Shown: positions 44,806-53,257 of the stretch, piece after piece
Layout of the letters: each line of letters opens with the position of its first letter
How positions within the stretch are numbered: position 1 is the first letter of the stretch
Assembly: GCA_018831195.1 (NCBI GenBank)
Contig: JAHJDP010000018.1
Location: forward strand, 62,001 to 126,000
DNA length: 64,000 bases
From: Candidatus Eisenbacteria bacterium
Lineage (GTDB): Bacteria; Eisenbacteria; RBG-16-71-46; CAIMUX01; JAHJDP01
Direction: 5' to 3'
The notes under the pieces: generated by a model
The model's input: the letters and a program-made list of their open reading frames with translations, nothing else
Told to the model about the DNA's origin: nothing
Databases searched by the model: none
Translations under genes and position numbers: made by a program

Positions 44806-45559
44806 ACAGATGGAGACCCTGCGTTGGATTCTTCTCATCCTTTGGATTTTCTGGGTCGGAGTTGACCGGCGAGCCTTTGGCAATTTCCAACTTCATCAGC
44901 CTCTCATCGCAAGCACCGTCTCGGGTCTTATCGTCGGTCTTCCGGAAATGGGATGCCTCATGGGGGTCGCCCTTCAGGCCGTTTGGTTGCAACCTTTAAC
45001 ACTCGGTGGGGTTATTCCCTTGGCGACCGGTCCGGCCGCCTGTGCCGGTATCCTTTGGCTCCGGACCATACTCCCCGCCGGCTCGGGTTGGCTGGGTGAC
45101 GGATCGCCCCTGGATCTCTTGAAGGTGGTGGCGCCGCTGCCCCTGATCATCCTGTGGGTCGCGGTGTTGGGAGTCTTTCTCGAAGGAAAGATCCGAAAGA
45201 TCAATTGGCGTTTGGAAAACGAGGAAGGGGACCGTTCCGGTACCCGCGGGCACCCGGGCTTTCGAATCACCGCCATCGGTCTCGCTCTTCCCGGCCTTGC
45301 TGCGATTCTCGCTGTGATCGGGTCCGTCGGCCCCATCCTCCTAATCCGCTTGTTGATAGGAGGGAAGGAGCCTGCTGTCAGCGTCATTTCAGACCTTCCT
45401 TCAATGGAAGGGGGCCTTCTTCCTATCTATCTATGGGTTCTATTGGGGATCGGCTTGGGGGGTGAAGTGGGGCGTTTGATTCGATCTCAGCCCAGGGGAT
45501 GGGGATGGATCGCCGCGGGGATCCTGGGGGGATTGGTCATAGGCTGGGTTCTCTCATGA
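44795..45559 (+). CDS. PTS mannose/sorbose-family EIIC permease
   Basis: 254 residues from GTG 44795 (or ATG 44810). Several hydrophobic segments and LIASTVSGLIVGLPEMGCLMG, VALQAVWL and GGVIPLATGPAACAG match the EIIC-Man/Sor fold. Residues of about 150-165 form a charged loop. With EIID it makes the membrane channel. Its stop overlaps the EIID start (ATGA). Confidence 0.87.
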   Translation: MPVEQMETLRWILLILWIFWVGVDRRAFGNFQLHQPLIASTVSGLIVGLPEMGCLMGVALQAVWLQPLTLGGVIPLATGPAACAGILWLRTILPAGSGWLGDGSPLDLLKVVAPLPLIILWVAVLGVFLEGKIRKINWRLENEEGDRSGTRGHPGFRITAIGLALPGLAAILAVIGSVGPILLIRLLIGGKEPAVSVISDLPSMEGGLLPIYLWVLLGIGLGGEVGRLIRSQPRGWGWIAAGILGGLVIGWVLS

Positions 45560-46281
45560 GAAAACCGAACCGCCTCATCTTGCTGTGGAAACTCCTGGCC
45601 CTGGAAGCCCTCTTCAATCATCAAAGCGGCCAGCGCCGGGGTTGGTTCTATATCCTGGAGGGCTCCATCGAGCGGGCCGCCTGGAGTGATGCGAATCGGC
45701 AGGCTCCAGCTCGGCTCAATGTCACACCCCCCTTTGCAGGGCTTCTTCTTGGGATGTGGCGAAAAGATCTCATGGGGGGCCCGAAAAAGGGCGGTGGCCC
45801 CTTCCCAGTGGAGACGTTATCCAGTACTTTGAGCGCCCGGGCCGACCGTCTGCTCTGGGGCTCTGTTCAACCGGCCGTTTTCTCGGTGGCGCTGATGCTG
45901 GCGCTCTTGGGCGGATCGGGTTCACCTTTGGCGGTGCCGATTCTCTGGATCGTTTTCGTGATAGGATGGCAGGTGTGGGGTTGGCGCCAATCCGATCAGC
46001 GGCCAATGGAAGCGCTTATCGGCTTCATCGGATCTCCCCGTTGGGCGATCTGGGAGCGACGGATGGGCCGACTCCGCCGGATCGCCGTCGGCGCCGTGCT
46101 GGGTTACTGGATCGCAGGTGGCGAGGGCTCGGGGATGGAACCCTACCGCTATGCCGCCCCCGTGCTGGGATTGATATTCGTTCTCGTTTGGAAGGTTCCT
46201 CCATTGAGATGGGGGATTGTGGCCCTGTTCCTCGCTCTGGGATTCGGCCTTTTCATCGGACCCGGAAGTGTGGTTCCTTGA
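45556..46281 (+). CDS. PTS mannose-family EIID component
   Basis: 241 residues, somewhat short for EIID (usually about 270-300). The opening LLALEALFNHQSGQRRGWFY matches the conserved EIID N-terminus (usually FN.E..Q..GF.Y). The middle has VETLSSTLSARADRLLWGSVQP, equivalent to the family's substrate-contact loop, and three or four membrane segments follow. The start is in an ATGA overlap with EIIC; the longer frame from 45499 is a shadow. Confidence 0.85.
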   Translation: MRKPNRLILLWKLLALEALFNHQSGQRRGWFYILEGSIERAAWSDANRQAPARLNVTPPFAGLLLGMWRKDLMGGPKKGGGPFPVETLSSTLSARADRLLWGSVQPAVFSVALMLALLGGSGSPLAVPILWIVFVIGWQVWGWRQSDQRPMEALIGFIGSPRWAIWERRMGRLRRIAVGAVLGYWIAGGEGSGMEPYRYAAPVLGLIFVLVWKVPPLRWGIVALFLALGFGLFIGPGSVVP

Positions 46282-46320
46282 GTCTCATGGGGAAAGCGGT
46301 AAGGTTGAGGTAACGCATTC

Positions 46321-46626
46321 GTGTTTGAATCGGAAGTTCGCGTACCAAATATTCCAGGAATCCACGCCCGGCCCGCGGCTGAATTAGTCAAATATGCCGC
46401 GCGCTTCGCCTCCGAGATTTTCTTGGAGGCAAACGATCTGACGATTAATGCGAAGTCGATTATGGGTGTCATGATGCTGGCCGCCGTCACCGGAACGATA
46501 TTGAAGGTCCGCGCCGTGGGACCCGATGAATCGCAAGCTGTTCAGGGTGTCGTCGATCTGATTTCATCGGGTTTTGGAGAGGAGATGGAGGATGCCCCGG
46601 AAGGCGGAACCAAAGCCACCGACTGA
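46321..46626 (+). CDS. ptsH: PTS phosphocarrier protein HPr
   Basis: 101 residues from GTG 46321. His15 in GIHARPAAELV accepts phosphate from EI, and Ser46 in NAKSIMGVMMLAA is the HprK target; both fall at canonical positions. A 13-residue acidic tail after the usual end overlaps the ptsI start. Because HprK is encoded three kilobases upstream in the same series, Ser46 regulation is likely. Confidence 0.95.
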   Translation: MFESEVRVPNIPGIHARPAAELVKYAARFASEIFLEANDLTINAKSIMGVMMLAAVTGTILKVRAVGPDESQAVQGVVDLISSGFGEEMEDAPEGGTKATD

Positions 46627-48400
46627 GCATATGATCGGTGTTCCGGCGGCTCCCGGTTTTGTAGCCGGACCTGTTTATCTGCTGGACGGTCCCAGCCGTA
46701 TTATTGTTAAAGAGAGATCGCTCGAACCGCATGAAATCGCCGGCGAGGTCCGCCATTTTCGCAAGGCCCTGCGCCTGGCCCGGGAAGAAATTACCGCCAT
46801 CTGCAATGGTATTGAATCGCCCGAGGACGCCGGCCTTCAGCTTCTCAACGCCCATGGATTGATTGTTGAAGACCACACCCTGCAGGGGCGCATCATCGAC
46901 ACCATCAAAAATGAGAGAATCGCCGCCGATGGAGCCGTTTATCGCATCTTCATGGAGTATATCACTCATATGGAGGGCACCCCTGGCGAGTATTTTCGCG
47001 CCCGCGGTGAGGATATGCGGGATGTCATGCACCGGATCCTCCAACAGCTTCAAGATTGGGAACTCGGGTCGGCGGCCGCCATCCCCCAAGGTGTGATCCT
47101 GGTCGCTTCCGAATTGAGCCCGTCCGAGAGTGCTTGCCTCGACCCGCAACGGATCCTGGGTGTTGCCACCGATCATGGGGGAGCGACAAACCATGTGGCG
47201 ATCATGGCCCGCAACAGGGGGATTCCCGCCGTTCTCGGGCTTGTGAACATTACGACCCGGGTCCAAGCCGGCGACATGATATTGTTGGACGGCAGCCACG
47301 GCCGCGTCACCCTCCGCCCGGCCCGTTCCGAGTTAAAGGCGTTTCAGAGATTACAGACCAGGGAATTGAGGATTCGGACCGCCCTTGGGCAGCAAGTCAG
47401 GCTGCCTTCCCACACGATTGATTTGCAGAGAATACCCCTCTTCTCGAATATTGAAGCTCCAGATGATGCGGAGCTGGCCTTGAAAGAGGGGGCTGAGGGG
47501 ATCGGCCTCTATCGAACCGAGTTTCTTTACTCCCGGCATACCGGATGGCCTTCGGAGGAGGAGCAGGTTCGAGCCTACCGCCGTGTGGTTCGAAAGATGA
47601 GGAAACGTCCCGTCATCATCCGCACGATGGATGTGGGGGGTGATAAATTTGCGGCCCTCAGCGGTATCGGCCGTGAGAGTAATCCCTTCCTCGGTGTCCG
47701 GGGGATCCGTTTCTCACTCATGCATCCCGAAATTTTCCGCACCCAGCTGCGGGCGATCATGCGTGTGGCTGATCAAGGGAATGTCCGCATTCTTTTGCCG
47801 ATGGTCAGCAATTTGGATGAGGTCAGGGAGGCCAAGCAACTGGTTGGATCGGTGCGCCGCGAAGTGGAACGGGAAGGGGTGGCTGTTCAATCGCTGGCGC
47901 TCGGTGTCATGGTGGAAGTTCCCTCCATGGTGATCCTCTCCGATCTCTTGAGCCGTGAAGTTGATTTCCTCAGTATCGGATCCAATGATCTCATTCAGTA
48001 TGTACTGGCGGCGGATCGAGGGAATGAAAACGTAGCGCATATCTATGATCCTTTCCATCCCGCTGTCTTGCGGGCCATCTATACAACGGTGCAAAGCGGG
48101 CACCGGGCCGGCATTTCGGTCTCTTCCTGCGGTGAGATGTCGGGGGATCCAATGGGCGTGTTGGTGCTTCTCGGCTTGGGCATCGACCAGTTGAGTGTGG
48201 CTCCCTGGCGCATCAAACCGGTCAAGCAGATCATACGGGCATCGAGCATCAGCCACCTGCGTCATGTGATTGAGCAGGATGCGCTGACCTGCGCCACACC
48301 CTCTGAGTTGCGGACGGCGCTGATTCAAGCCTTTCCGGATACGGCGGCGGCGACCTGGGGCAAACCGAACGGATTGTACGATCCCTCTCCTCAAAAATGA
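46592..48400 (+). CDS. ptsI: PTS enzyme I, phosphoenolpyruvate-protein phosphotransferase
   Basis: 602 residues from ATG 46592, which has AGGAG seven bases upstream inside the ptsH end; the open frame starts at 46574. The phospho-His is His195 in TDHGGATNHVAIM. The PEP-binding barrel includes EGIGLYRTEFLY, FLGVRGIRFS, SIGSNDLIQYVLAADR and the Cys loop SSCGEMSGDP. It takes phosphate from PEP and passes it to HPr. It ends the PTS part of the series. Confidence 0.95.
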   Translation: MPRKAEPKPPTEHMIGVPAAPGFVAGPVYLLDGPSRIIVKERSLEPHEIAGEVRHFRKALRLAREEITAICNGIESPEDAGLQLLNAHGLIVEDHTLQGRIIDTIKNERIAADGAVYRIFMEYITHMEGTPGEYFRARGEDMRDVMHRILQQLQDWELGSAAAIPQGVILVASELSPSESACLDPQRILGVATDHGGATNHVAIMARNRGIPAVLGLVNITTRVQAGDMILLDGSHGRVTLRPARSELKAFQRLQTRELRIRTALGQQVRLPSHTIDLQRIPLFSNIEAPDDAELALKEGAEGIGLYRTEFLYSRHTGWPSEEEQVRAYRRVVRKMRKRPVIIRTMDVGGDKFAALSGIGRESNPFLGVRGIRFSLMHPEIFRTQLRAIMRVADQGNVRILLPMVSNLDEVREAKQLVGSVRREVEREGVAVQSLALGVMVEVPSMVILSDLLSREVDFLSIGSNDLIQYVLAADRGNENVAHIYDPFHPAVLRAIYTTVQSGHRAGISVSSCGEMSGDPMGVLVLLGLGIDQLSVAPWRIKPVKQIIRASSISHLRHVIEQDALTCATPSELRTALIQAFPDTAAATWGKPNGLYDPSPQK

Positions 48401-48439
48401 GAAGAGGCCGGATGAGGAAACCGTTGAAATGAGAAAGTC

Positions 48440-49531
48440 GTGGTAGAAAATTCCCGCGGTTCAAACGGCCTCCCGCCGCAGGAACCGATGATCGACCTTG
48501 TAAGACGTACACCGGATGATTTTCTCCTTAGTTACAATAAAGCAACCGGCCTGAAGGGCTGGTCTTTGGAGAAGTGGCCTGCCGGACTCCTTATATTGGG
48601 AATGGGCGGTTCTGGTATCTCGGGTCTTCTTCTTCAAACGCTCATGGTGAAGGAATGCCCGGTTCCCCTGATCTGGTCACGCGATCTCTTTCTCCCGGCC
48701 TATCTCGATGAGAGATGGCTGGTGGTCGCCGTCAGTTATTCCGGCAATACCTGGGAAACATTGAAGACACTACAGGAAGTCGAGGCCCTGGGGCTTCCTT
48801 GGCGGGGCCTGGCTTCTGGCGGATCATTAACCGCCAAGGCGCGGGAAGCGGGAGCCCTCATCCATACCCTCGAACCCGGCCTGCCACCACGATCGATGAG
48901 CTTGGCCGCCTTAGCGGGGCTCCTCGCTCTCTTCCACCATCTTCTCCCTTCGCTCTCATCCCAGATCGAGGAAACGCGCCGGGAGATGGCGGAGGATATG
49001 GTGGATTGGGATCTTCTGGGCCGATCCCGCCTCTCGCCGCCGGAAAAATGCGGCGCGTGGCCGGTCTTTCCGCGTGATCCACACCTCTTGGCCGATTTGC
49101 TGGTATCGCGTTTCCCGCTCTTCTACGGTTGGGGAATGGTGGGAGAGGCCGTGGCCTATCGCTGGATGTGCCAGATGGCTGAGAATGCGAAGGTTCCGTC
49201 GCATGCCCACCGGCTTCCTGAACTCCTCCACAACGAAATCGTGGCGTGGAAGGAATGGGGTTCCCTGCGGCCGGCGCCGGTCCTTTTGCGGATCGACACG
49301 GAGGCTCGGCCGGTGGTCGATGCGGCCGGCACCCCGTGGGATCGTGTCTGGCGGGAACTGGAAGGGGCCGGTATCGAAGCCTGGTCCATCCCGGCCGCCG
49401 GCGGATCCCTGCTGTCCCGTTCCTTGCGCCAGGTCTTGCTGGGTGACGCCGTGAGTGTCTTGTCGGCCCGCCGCCGGCGGGTGGCCGCGACACCGGTTCC
49501 CGCAATTGAAAGGCTGAAGGCGGAAAGATAG
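48440..49531 (+). CDS. bifunctional phosphoglucose/phosphomannose isomerase
   Basis: 363 residues from GTG 48440. Two SIS domains are recognisable: LLILGMGGSGISGLLLQ and VVAVSYSGNTWETL in the first; the second is followed by HRLPELLHNEIVAW, whose Glu and His match the catalytic pair of the archaeal/bacterial PGI/PMI family (TIGR02128). It interconverts fructose 6-phosphate with glucose or mannose 6-phosphate. That links to the nearby sugar nucleotidyltransferase and to phosphofructokinase elsewhere in the window. Confidence 0.88.
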   Translation: MVENSRGSNGLPPQEPMIDLVRRTPDDFLLSYNKATGLKGWSLEKWPAGLLILGMGGSGISGLLLQTLMVKECPVPLIWSRDLFLPAYLDERWLVVAVSYSGNTWETLKTLQEVEALGLPWRGLASGGSLTAKAREAGALIHTLEPGLPPRSMSLAALAGLLALFHHLLPSLSSQIEETRREMAEDMVDWDLLGRSRLSPPEKCGAWPVFPRDPHLLADLLVSRFPLFYGWGMVGEAVAYRWMCQMAENAKVPSHAHRLPELLHNEIVAWKEWGSLRPAPVLLRIDTEARPVVDAAGTPWDRVWRELEGAGIEAWSIPAAGGSLLSRSLRQVLLGDAVSVLSARRRRVAATPVPAIERLKAER

Positions 49532-49594
49532 AGCAAGAGCCGCTGTTCATTTCCGGGGGCGGCACTCTTTAACATTGATGGAGGTTCAACAAAG

Positions 49595-50590
49595 ATGAGT
49601 TTGGCACCCAAGGATTTTATTGCGATTATTCCCGCGGCCGGTATTGGAACCCGACTGAGGCCCCATACACACACTCTTCCCAAAGCGCTGATCAATGTCG
49701 CGGGCCGTCCCATCCTGGCTCACATACTGGATGCGCTGATCCAACAGGGAATTAAACGCTATGTCCTGGTTGTCGGTTATATGGGTGATCGGATCCGCGA
49801 GTATATTGATGAACGTTACGAAATCGATGTGGAATTTGTGGAACAGGAAACCCGCAGGGGTCTTGGGCATGCGATTTATATGACAAAAGATATCGTAGGC
49901 TCCCATCCGTCGCTTATCGTTTTGGGCGATACGATTGTACAAACGGACTACGCCGCCTATCTGAATCCCAATGAAATCGTTATCGGCGTGAAGGAGGTGG
50001 AAGACCCCCGGCGGTTCGGTATTGTCGAAATCGCCGACGGATATGTCCAACACCTCGTCGAGAAACCCGAACAGCCGACGAGCAACCTCGCCATCGTCGG
50101 CATCTATGGAATCCGCCACACGGACCGGCTCTTCAAGGCCCTGGGCGGGCTCATTGAGGACGGAAAGACGACCAAGGGTGAATTCCAACTGACCGATGCC
50201 CTCGAAAAGATGATGCAGGATGGGGCGAAGATGACGGTCCAACTCGTGAGCGGATGGTTTGATTGCGGAAAGCCGGAGACGCTGCTTCAGACCAACCGGC
50301 ATCTGCTGGAGGGGGTCACCCCGCCGATTCCGCGCCCCGGCGTTGTCTTTGTGCCCCCGGTCTTTGTGGATAGCAAAGCGGTCGTGGAGCAATCGATCCT
50401 GGGTCCTTATGTTTCGGTGGCCCGCGGCGCCATCGTCCGGGGCTCGATCCTCCGTGATTCGATCGTCACCGAAAATGCGACGGTGGAAGATATCATTCTC
50501 GAGAACTCCGTCATCGGCGAAAATGCGGTGGTCCAAGGAACCTGCCAGAGCCTCAATGTGGGGGATTCCTCGGAGATCAGACCCTCATGA
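49595..50590 (+). CDS. sugar-phosphate nucleotidyltransferase (glucose-1-phosphate type)
   Basis: 331 residues. The N-terminal nucleotidyltransferase domain has IIPAAGIGTRLRPHTHTLPK, ALINVAGRPI, LVVLGD-like IVLGDTIVQTDY, and VEKPEQPTSN before GIYGIR. The C-terminus (about 250-330) is a left-handed beta-helix with hexapeptide-like repeats. It most resembles glucose-1-phosphate thymidylyl/uridylyltransferases. The nucleotide used cannot be read from the sequence. Confidence 0.85.
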   Translation: MSLAPKDFIAIIPAAGIGTRLRPHTHTLPKALINVAGRPILAHILDALIQQGIKRYVLVVGYMGDRIREYIDERYEIDVEFVEQETRRGLGHAIYMTKDIVGSHPSLIVLGDTIVQTDYAAYLNPNEIVIGVKEVEDPRRFGIVEIADGYVQHLVEKPEQPTSNLAIVGIYGIRHTDRLFKALGGLIEDGKTTKGEFQLTDALEKMMQDGAKMTVQLVSGWFDCGKPETLLQTNRHLLEGVTPPIPRPGVVFVPPVFVDSKAVVEQSILGPYVSVARGAIVRGSILRDSIVTENATVEDIILENSVIGENAVVQGTCQSLNVGDSSEIRPS

Positions 50591-50660
50591 GGCCCCTCTG
50601 ACTCTTTTCCCGGCGGAATGAAGAAGTCCCTCCCGGCCGATAAAGGGATTTTCAACCCCC

Positions 50661-50690
50661 TTGAACCGAACCTCCTTATCGCGGTATGCT
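50661..50690 (+). promoter_or_regulatory. sigma-70-type promoter for metK
   Basis: TTGAAC (50661-50666), an 18-base spacer, then TATGCT (50685-50690), 38 bp before the metK ATG. No SAM riboswitch fold was found around it. Confidence 0.6.
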
Positions 50691-50728
50691 GATTAACTGG
50701 CTGTCGTAAGAATTGGGAGGAGGAATTG

Positions 50729-51877
50729 ATGAAGCAATACAACTTGTTCACGAGTGAATCCGTCGCCGCCGGCCACCCCGATAAAGTAGCCGATCAGATC
50801 AGTGATGCGATTCTCGATGCCTATATCGCCCAAGACGATCATAGTCGTGTCGCCTGTGAAGTGATGGTGACGACCGGAATGGTTTTGGTTTCCGGGGAGA
50901 TCTCATCACGCGCCCAGGTGGATATCAGAGCGATTGTTCGCAGGACTATTGCTGAAATCGGGTATACCGATCCGTTCTGTCGCTTTGAGGCGGATAGCTG
51001 TTGTGTCTTGATCAGCATCGATGAACAGAGCCCGGATATCACAATGGGCGTTGTCAAAAAAGATGAATCAAAACAGGGCGCCGGTGACCAAGGGATGATG
51101 TTCGGATTCGCATGTGATGAAACACCAGAGTTCATGCCTCTGCCCATCGTTCTTTCCAATGCATTGATCCGCAAGTTGAATGAGATCCGGAATCAGAAGA
51201 AGGTCGATTATCTACGGCCTGACGGCAAGGCTCAGGTCACCGTGATCTATGATGGTTTTAAACCGGTGAGAATTGGGGCGGTTGTTCTCTCCACCCAGCA
51301 TAATGAGACGGTATCCATCAAGCAGCTGCGCAAGGACATGAAAGCGCTCGTGATCGACCCTGTTCTTCCCAAAAAGCTGGTTGATGCCAAGATGAAGATC
51401 CATATCAACCCGACGGGACGCTTTGTTCTGGGCGGTCCGCATGCCGATACCGGTTTGACCGGCCGGAAGATCATTGTTGATACCTATGGCGGTGTCGGAC
51501 GCCATGGCGGCGGCGCCTTCTCCGGCAAAGATCCCTCGAAGGTGGACCGGAGCGCGAGCTACGCCGCGCGCTGGGTGGCAAAGAATGTTGTCGCCGCCGG
51601 ATTGGCCAGCCGCTGTGAAATCCAGCTGGCCTATGCCATCGGGATTTGTGAACCGGTCAGCGTTAGGGTAGAGACATTCGGCACCGAGACGATCCCCGTA
51701 TCAGAAATCGAGTCGAAAATCCGCAAGGTTTGGGATCTGACGCCTTACGGCATTATCCGCGATCTGAAGCTGAGAAGACCGATTTATAGGAAGACGGCGG
51801 CATACGGGCACTTCGGACGCAACGAACCGGAGTTTACCTGGGAGAAGCTGGATCGGGTCAAGGCCCTGAAAGGTTGA
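50729..51877 (+). CDS. metK: S-adenosylmethionine synthetase
   Basis: 382 residues; GGGAGGAGGAATTG precedes ATG 50729. It joins methionine and ATP. The N-terminal domain opens [23 protein letters not shown]; the signatures [18 protein letters not shown] and [19 protein letters not shown]-type (here SASYAARW) are present, and the C-terminal GHFGR motif lies in [14 protein letters not shown]. It forms an operon with ahcY downstream. Confidence 0.96.
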   Translation: MKQYNLFTSESVAAGHPDKVADQISDAILDAYIAQDDHSRVACEVMVTTGMVLVSGEISSRAQVDIRAIVRRTIAEIGYTDPFCRFEADSCCVLISIDEQSPDITMGVVKKDESKQGAGDQGMMFGFACDETPEFMPLPIVLSNALIRKLNEIRNQKKVDYLRPDGKAQVTVIYDGFKPVRIGAVVLSTQHNETVSIKQLRKDMKALVIDPVLPKKLVDAKMKIHINPTGRFVLGGPHADTGLTGRKIIVDTYGGVGRHGGGAFSGKDPSKVDRSASYAARWVAKNVVAAGLASRCEIQLAYAIGICEPVSVRVETFGTETIPVSEIESKIRKVWDLTPYGIIRDLKLRRPIYRKTAAYGHFGRNEPEFTWEKLDRVKALKG

Positions 51878-51889
51878 AACGTTTCTCTC

Positions 51890-51912
51890 GCCGGGGATCA
51901 AAGATCCCCGGC
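51890..51912 (+). other. perfect 10-bp hairpin between metK and ahcY
   Basis: GCCGGGGATC and GATCCCCGGC flank AAA (51900-51902), 13 bp after the metK stop. There is no T run, so it is not a standard terminator, and the conserved core of an SAH riboswitch is not seen. It may stabilise the metK end or limit read-through into ahcY. Confidence 0.75.
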
Positions 51913-51956
51913 TGAACCACTGATGGAAAGCTACGATCACTCTGCAGGAGATAAGC

Positions 51957-53213
51957 ATGAATTGTGATATCCATGATCCAAAACTGGCCTCCGCAGGCCG
52001 TCAGCGTATTCTTTGGGCCGACCGTAACATGCCCGTTCTCAAACGGATCCGTGAACGGTTTGATAAAGAAAAGCCGCTCGATGGTTATACAATAGGCGCC
52101 TGTCTCCACGTTACGACAGAGACGGCCAACCTCATGCGCACATTGAAGGCGGGAGGCGCCAGGGTTCTGCTTTGCGCCAGCAATCCCCTCAGCACGCAGG
52201 ATTCCACCGCGGCGAGTCTGGTTGAGGATTATGGCATCGAAGTATTTGCTATCCGAGGCGAAGACCGAGACACCTATTATAAACATATACAATCGGTTAT
52301 TTCCGCGGGATGTCATGTCACGATGGATGACGGCGCGGATGTCGTCAGCACACTTCACAGCGACGGGGCCAAGTATGCCGCGTCGGTTCTAGGGGGCACC
52401 GAAGAGACAACAACGGGTGTGATCCGTCTTCGGAGCATGGAGAAGGACAGCGTTCTGAAGTACCCGATCATCGCCGTGAATGATGCGATTACCAAACATT
52501 TCTTCGACAATCGTTACGGCACCGGGCAATCGACAATCGACGGCGTCCTGCGGGCCACTAATATGCTCATCGCCGGATCGACGGTGGTCGTGGCCGGATA
52601 TGGCTGGTGCGGACGGGGTTTGGCCTATAAAGCCCGTGGGATGGGGGGGCATGTTATCGTCACCGAGGTCGATCCGTTCCGGGCCTTGGAAGCCTCGATG
52701 GACGGATTCCGCGTTCTCCCGATGAAAGCGGCTGCGCCGATCGGGGATCTCTTTGTCACGGTGACCGGGGATTGTTCTGTTATCCGGAAAGAACATTTTG
52801 AAATGATGAAAGACGGCGCCGTGGTTGCCAACTCAGGCCATTTCGATGTTGAACTTGATCTTGTGCAACTCGGCGAGATGGCGGTAAAAAGAGAAATGGC
52901 TCGTCCACTTGTTGAGGGAATGACCCTTGCCAATGGAAGAACGATCTTTGTTCTTGCTGAGGGGCGGTTGGTCAACCTGTCTGCGGCGGAAGGACACCCT
53001 GCTTGCGTCATGGATATGAGTTTCGCTAATCAGTCGCTGTCCGCCGAATATATCATCAAAAACCACGAAAAACTCGAGCGGAAGGTTTACCCTGTCCCAA
53101 AGGAGATGGATCGGTATATCGCCAGTCTTAAGCTGGAGACGTTGGGGATAGAAATCGACACCCTGACACCGGAACAGGTAAAGTATCTCTCCTCATGGGA
53201 TATGGGAACCTGA
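51957..53213 (+). CDS. ahcY: adenosylhomocysteinase
   Basis: 418 residues; AGGAGATAAGC precedes the ATG. It splits S-adenosylhomocysteine into adenosine and homocysteine, completing the methyl cycle with Met[37 protein letters not shown] and the NAD site [13 protein letters not shown] are diagnostic. The C-terminus ends in [15 protein letters not shown] and lacks the KPDHYRY tail of the longer enzymes, as in Thermotoga-type proteins. Confidence 0.95.
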   Translation: MNCDIHDPKLASAGRQRILWADRNMPVLKRIRERFDKEKPLDGYTIGACLHVTTETANLMRTLKAGGARVLLCASNPLSTQDSTAASLVEDYGIEVFAIRGEDRDTYYKHIQSVISAGCHVTMDDGADVVSTLHSDGAKYAASVLGGTEETTTGVIRLRSMEKDSVLKYPIIAVNDAITKHFFDNRYGTGQSTIDGVLRATNMLIAGSTVVVAGYGWCGRGLAYKARGMGGHVIVTEVDPFRALEASMDGFRVLPMKAAAPIGDLFVTVTGDCSVIRKEHFEMMKDGAVVANSGHFDVELDLVQLGEMAVKREMARPLVEGMTLANGRTIFVLAEGRLVNLSAAEGHPACVMDMSFANQSLSAEYIIKNHEKLERKVYPVPKEMDRYIASLKLETLGIEIDTLTPEQVKYLSSWDMGT

Positions 53214-53257
53214 TACACTCCCGACCGGGCGATCGCCGCCGAGAGATTTGACTGGGG

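Noticed and set aside
49586-50536. 316-codon minus-strand open frame
   Set aside because: It is a shadow of the sugar nucleotidyltransferase gene.
50591-50728. SAM riboswitch upstream of metK
   Set aside because: No four-way junction or conserved SAM-binding core could be built; a plain promoter explains the region.
51878-51956. SAH riboswitch upstream of ahcY
   Set aside because: Only a simple hairpin is present, without the conserved core and pseudoknot.
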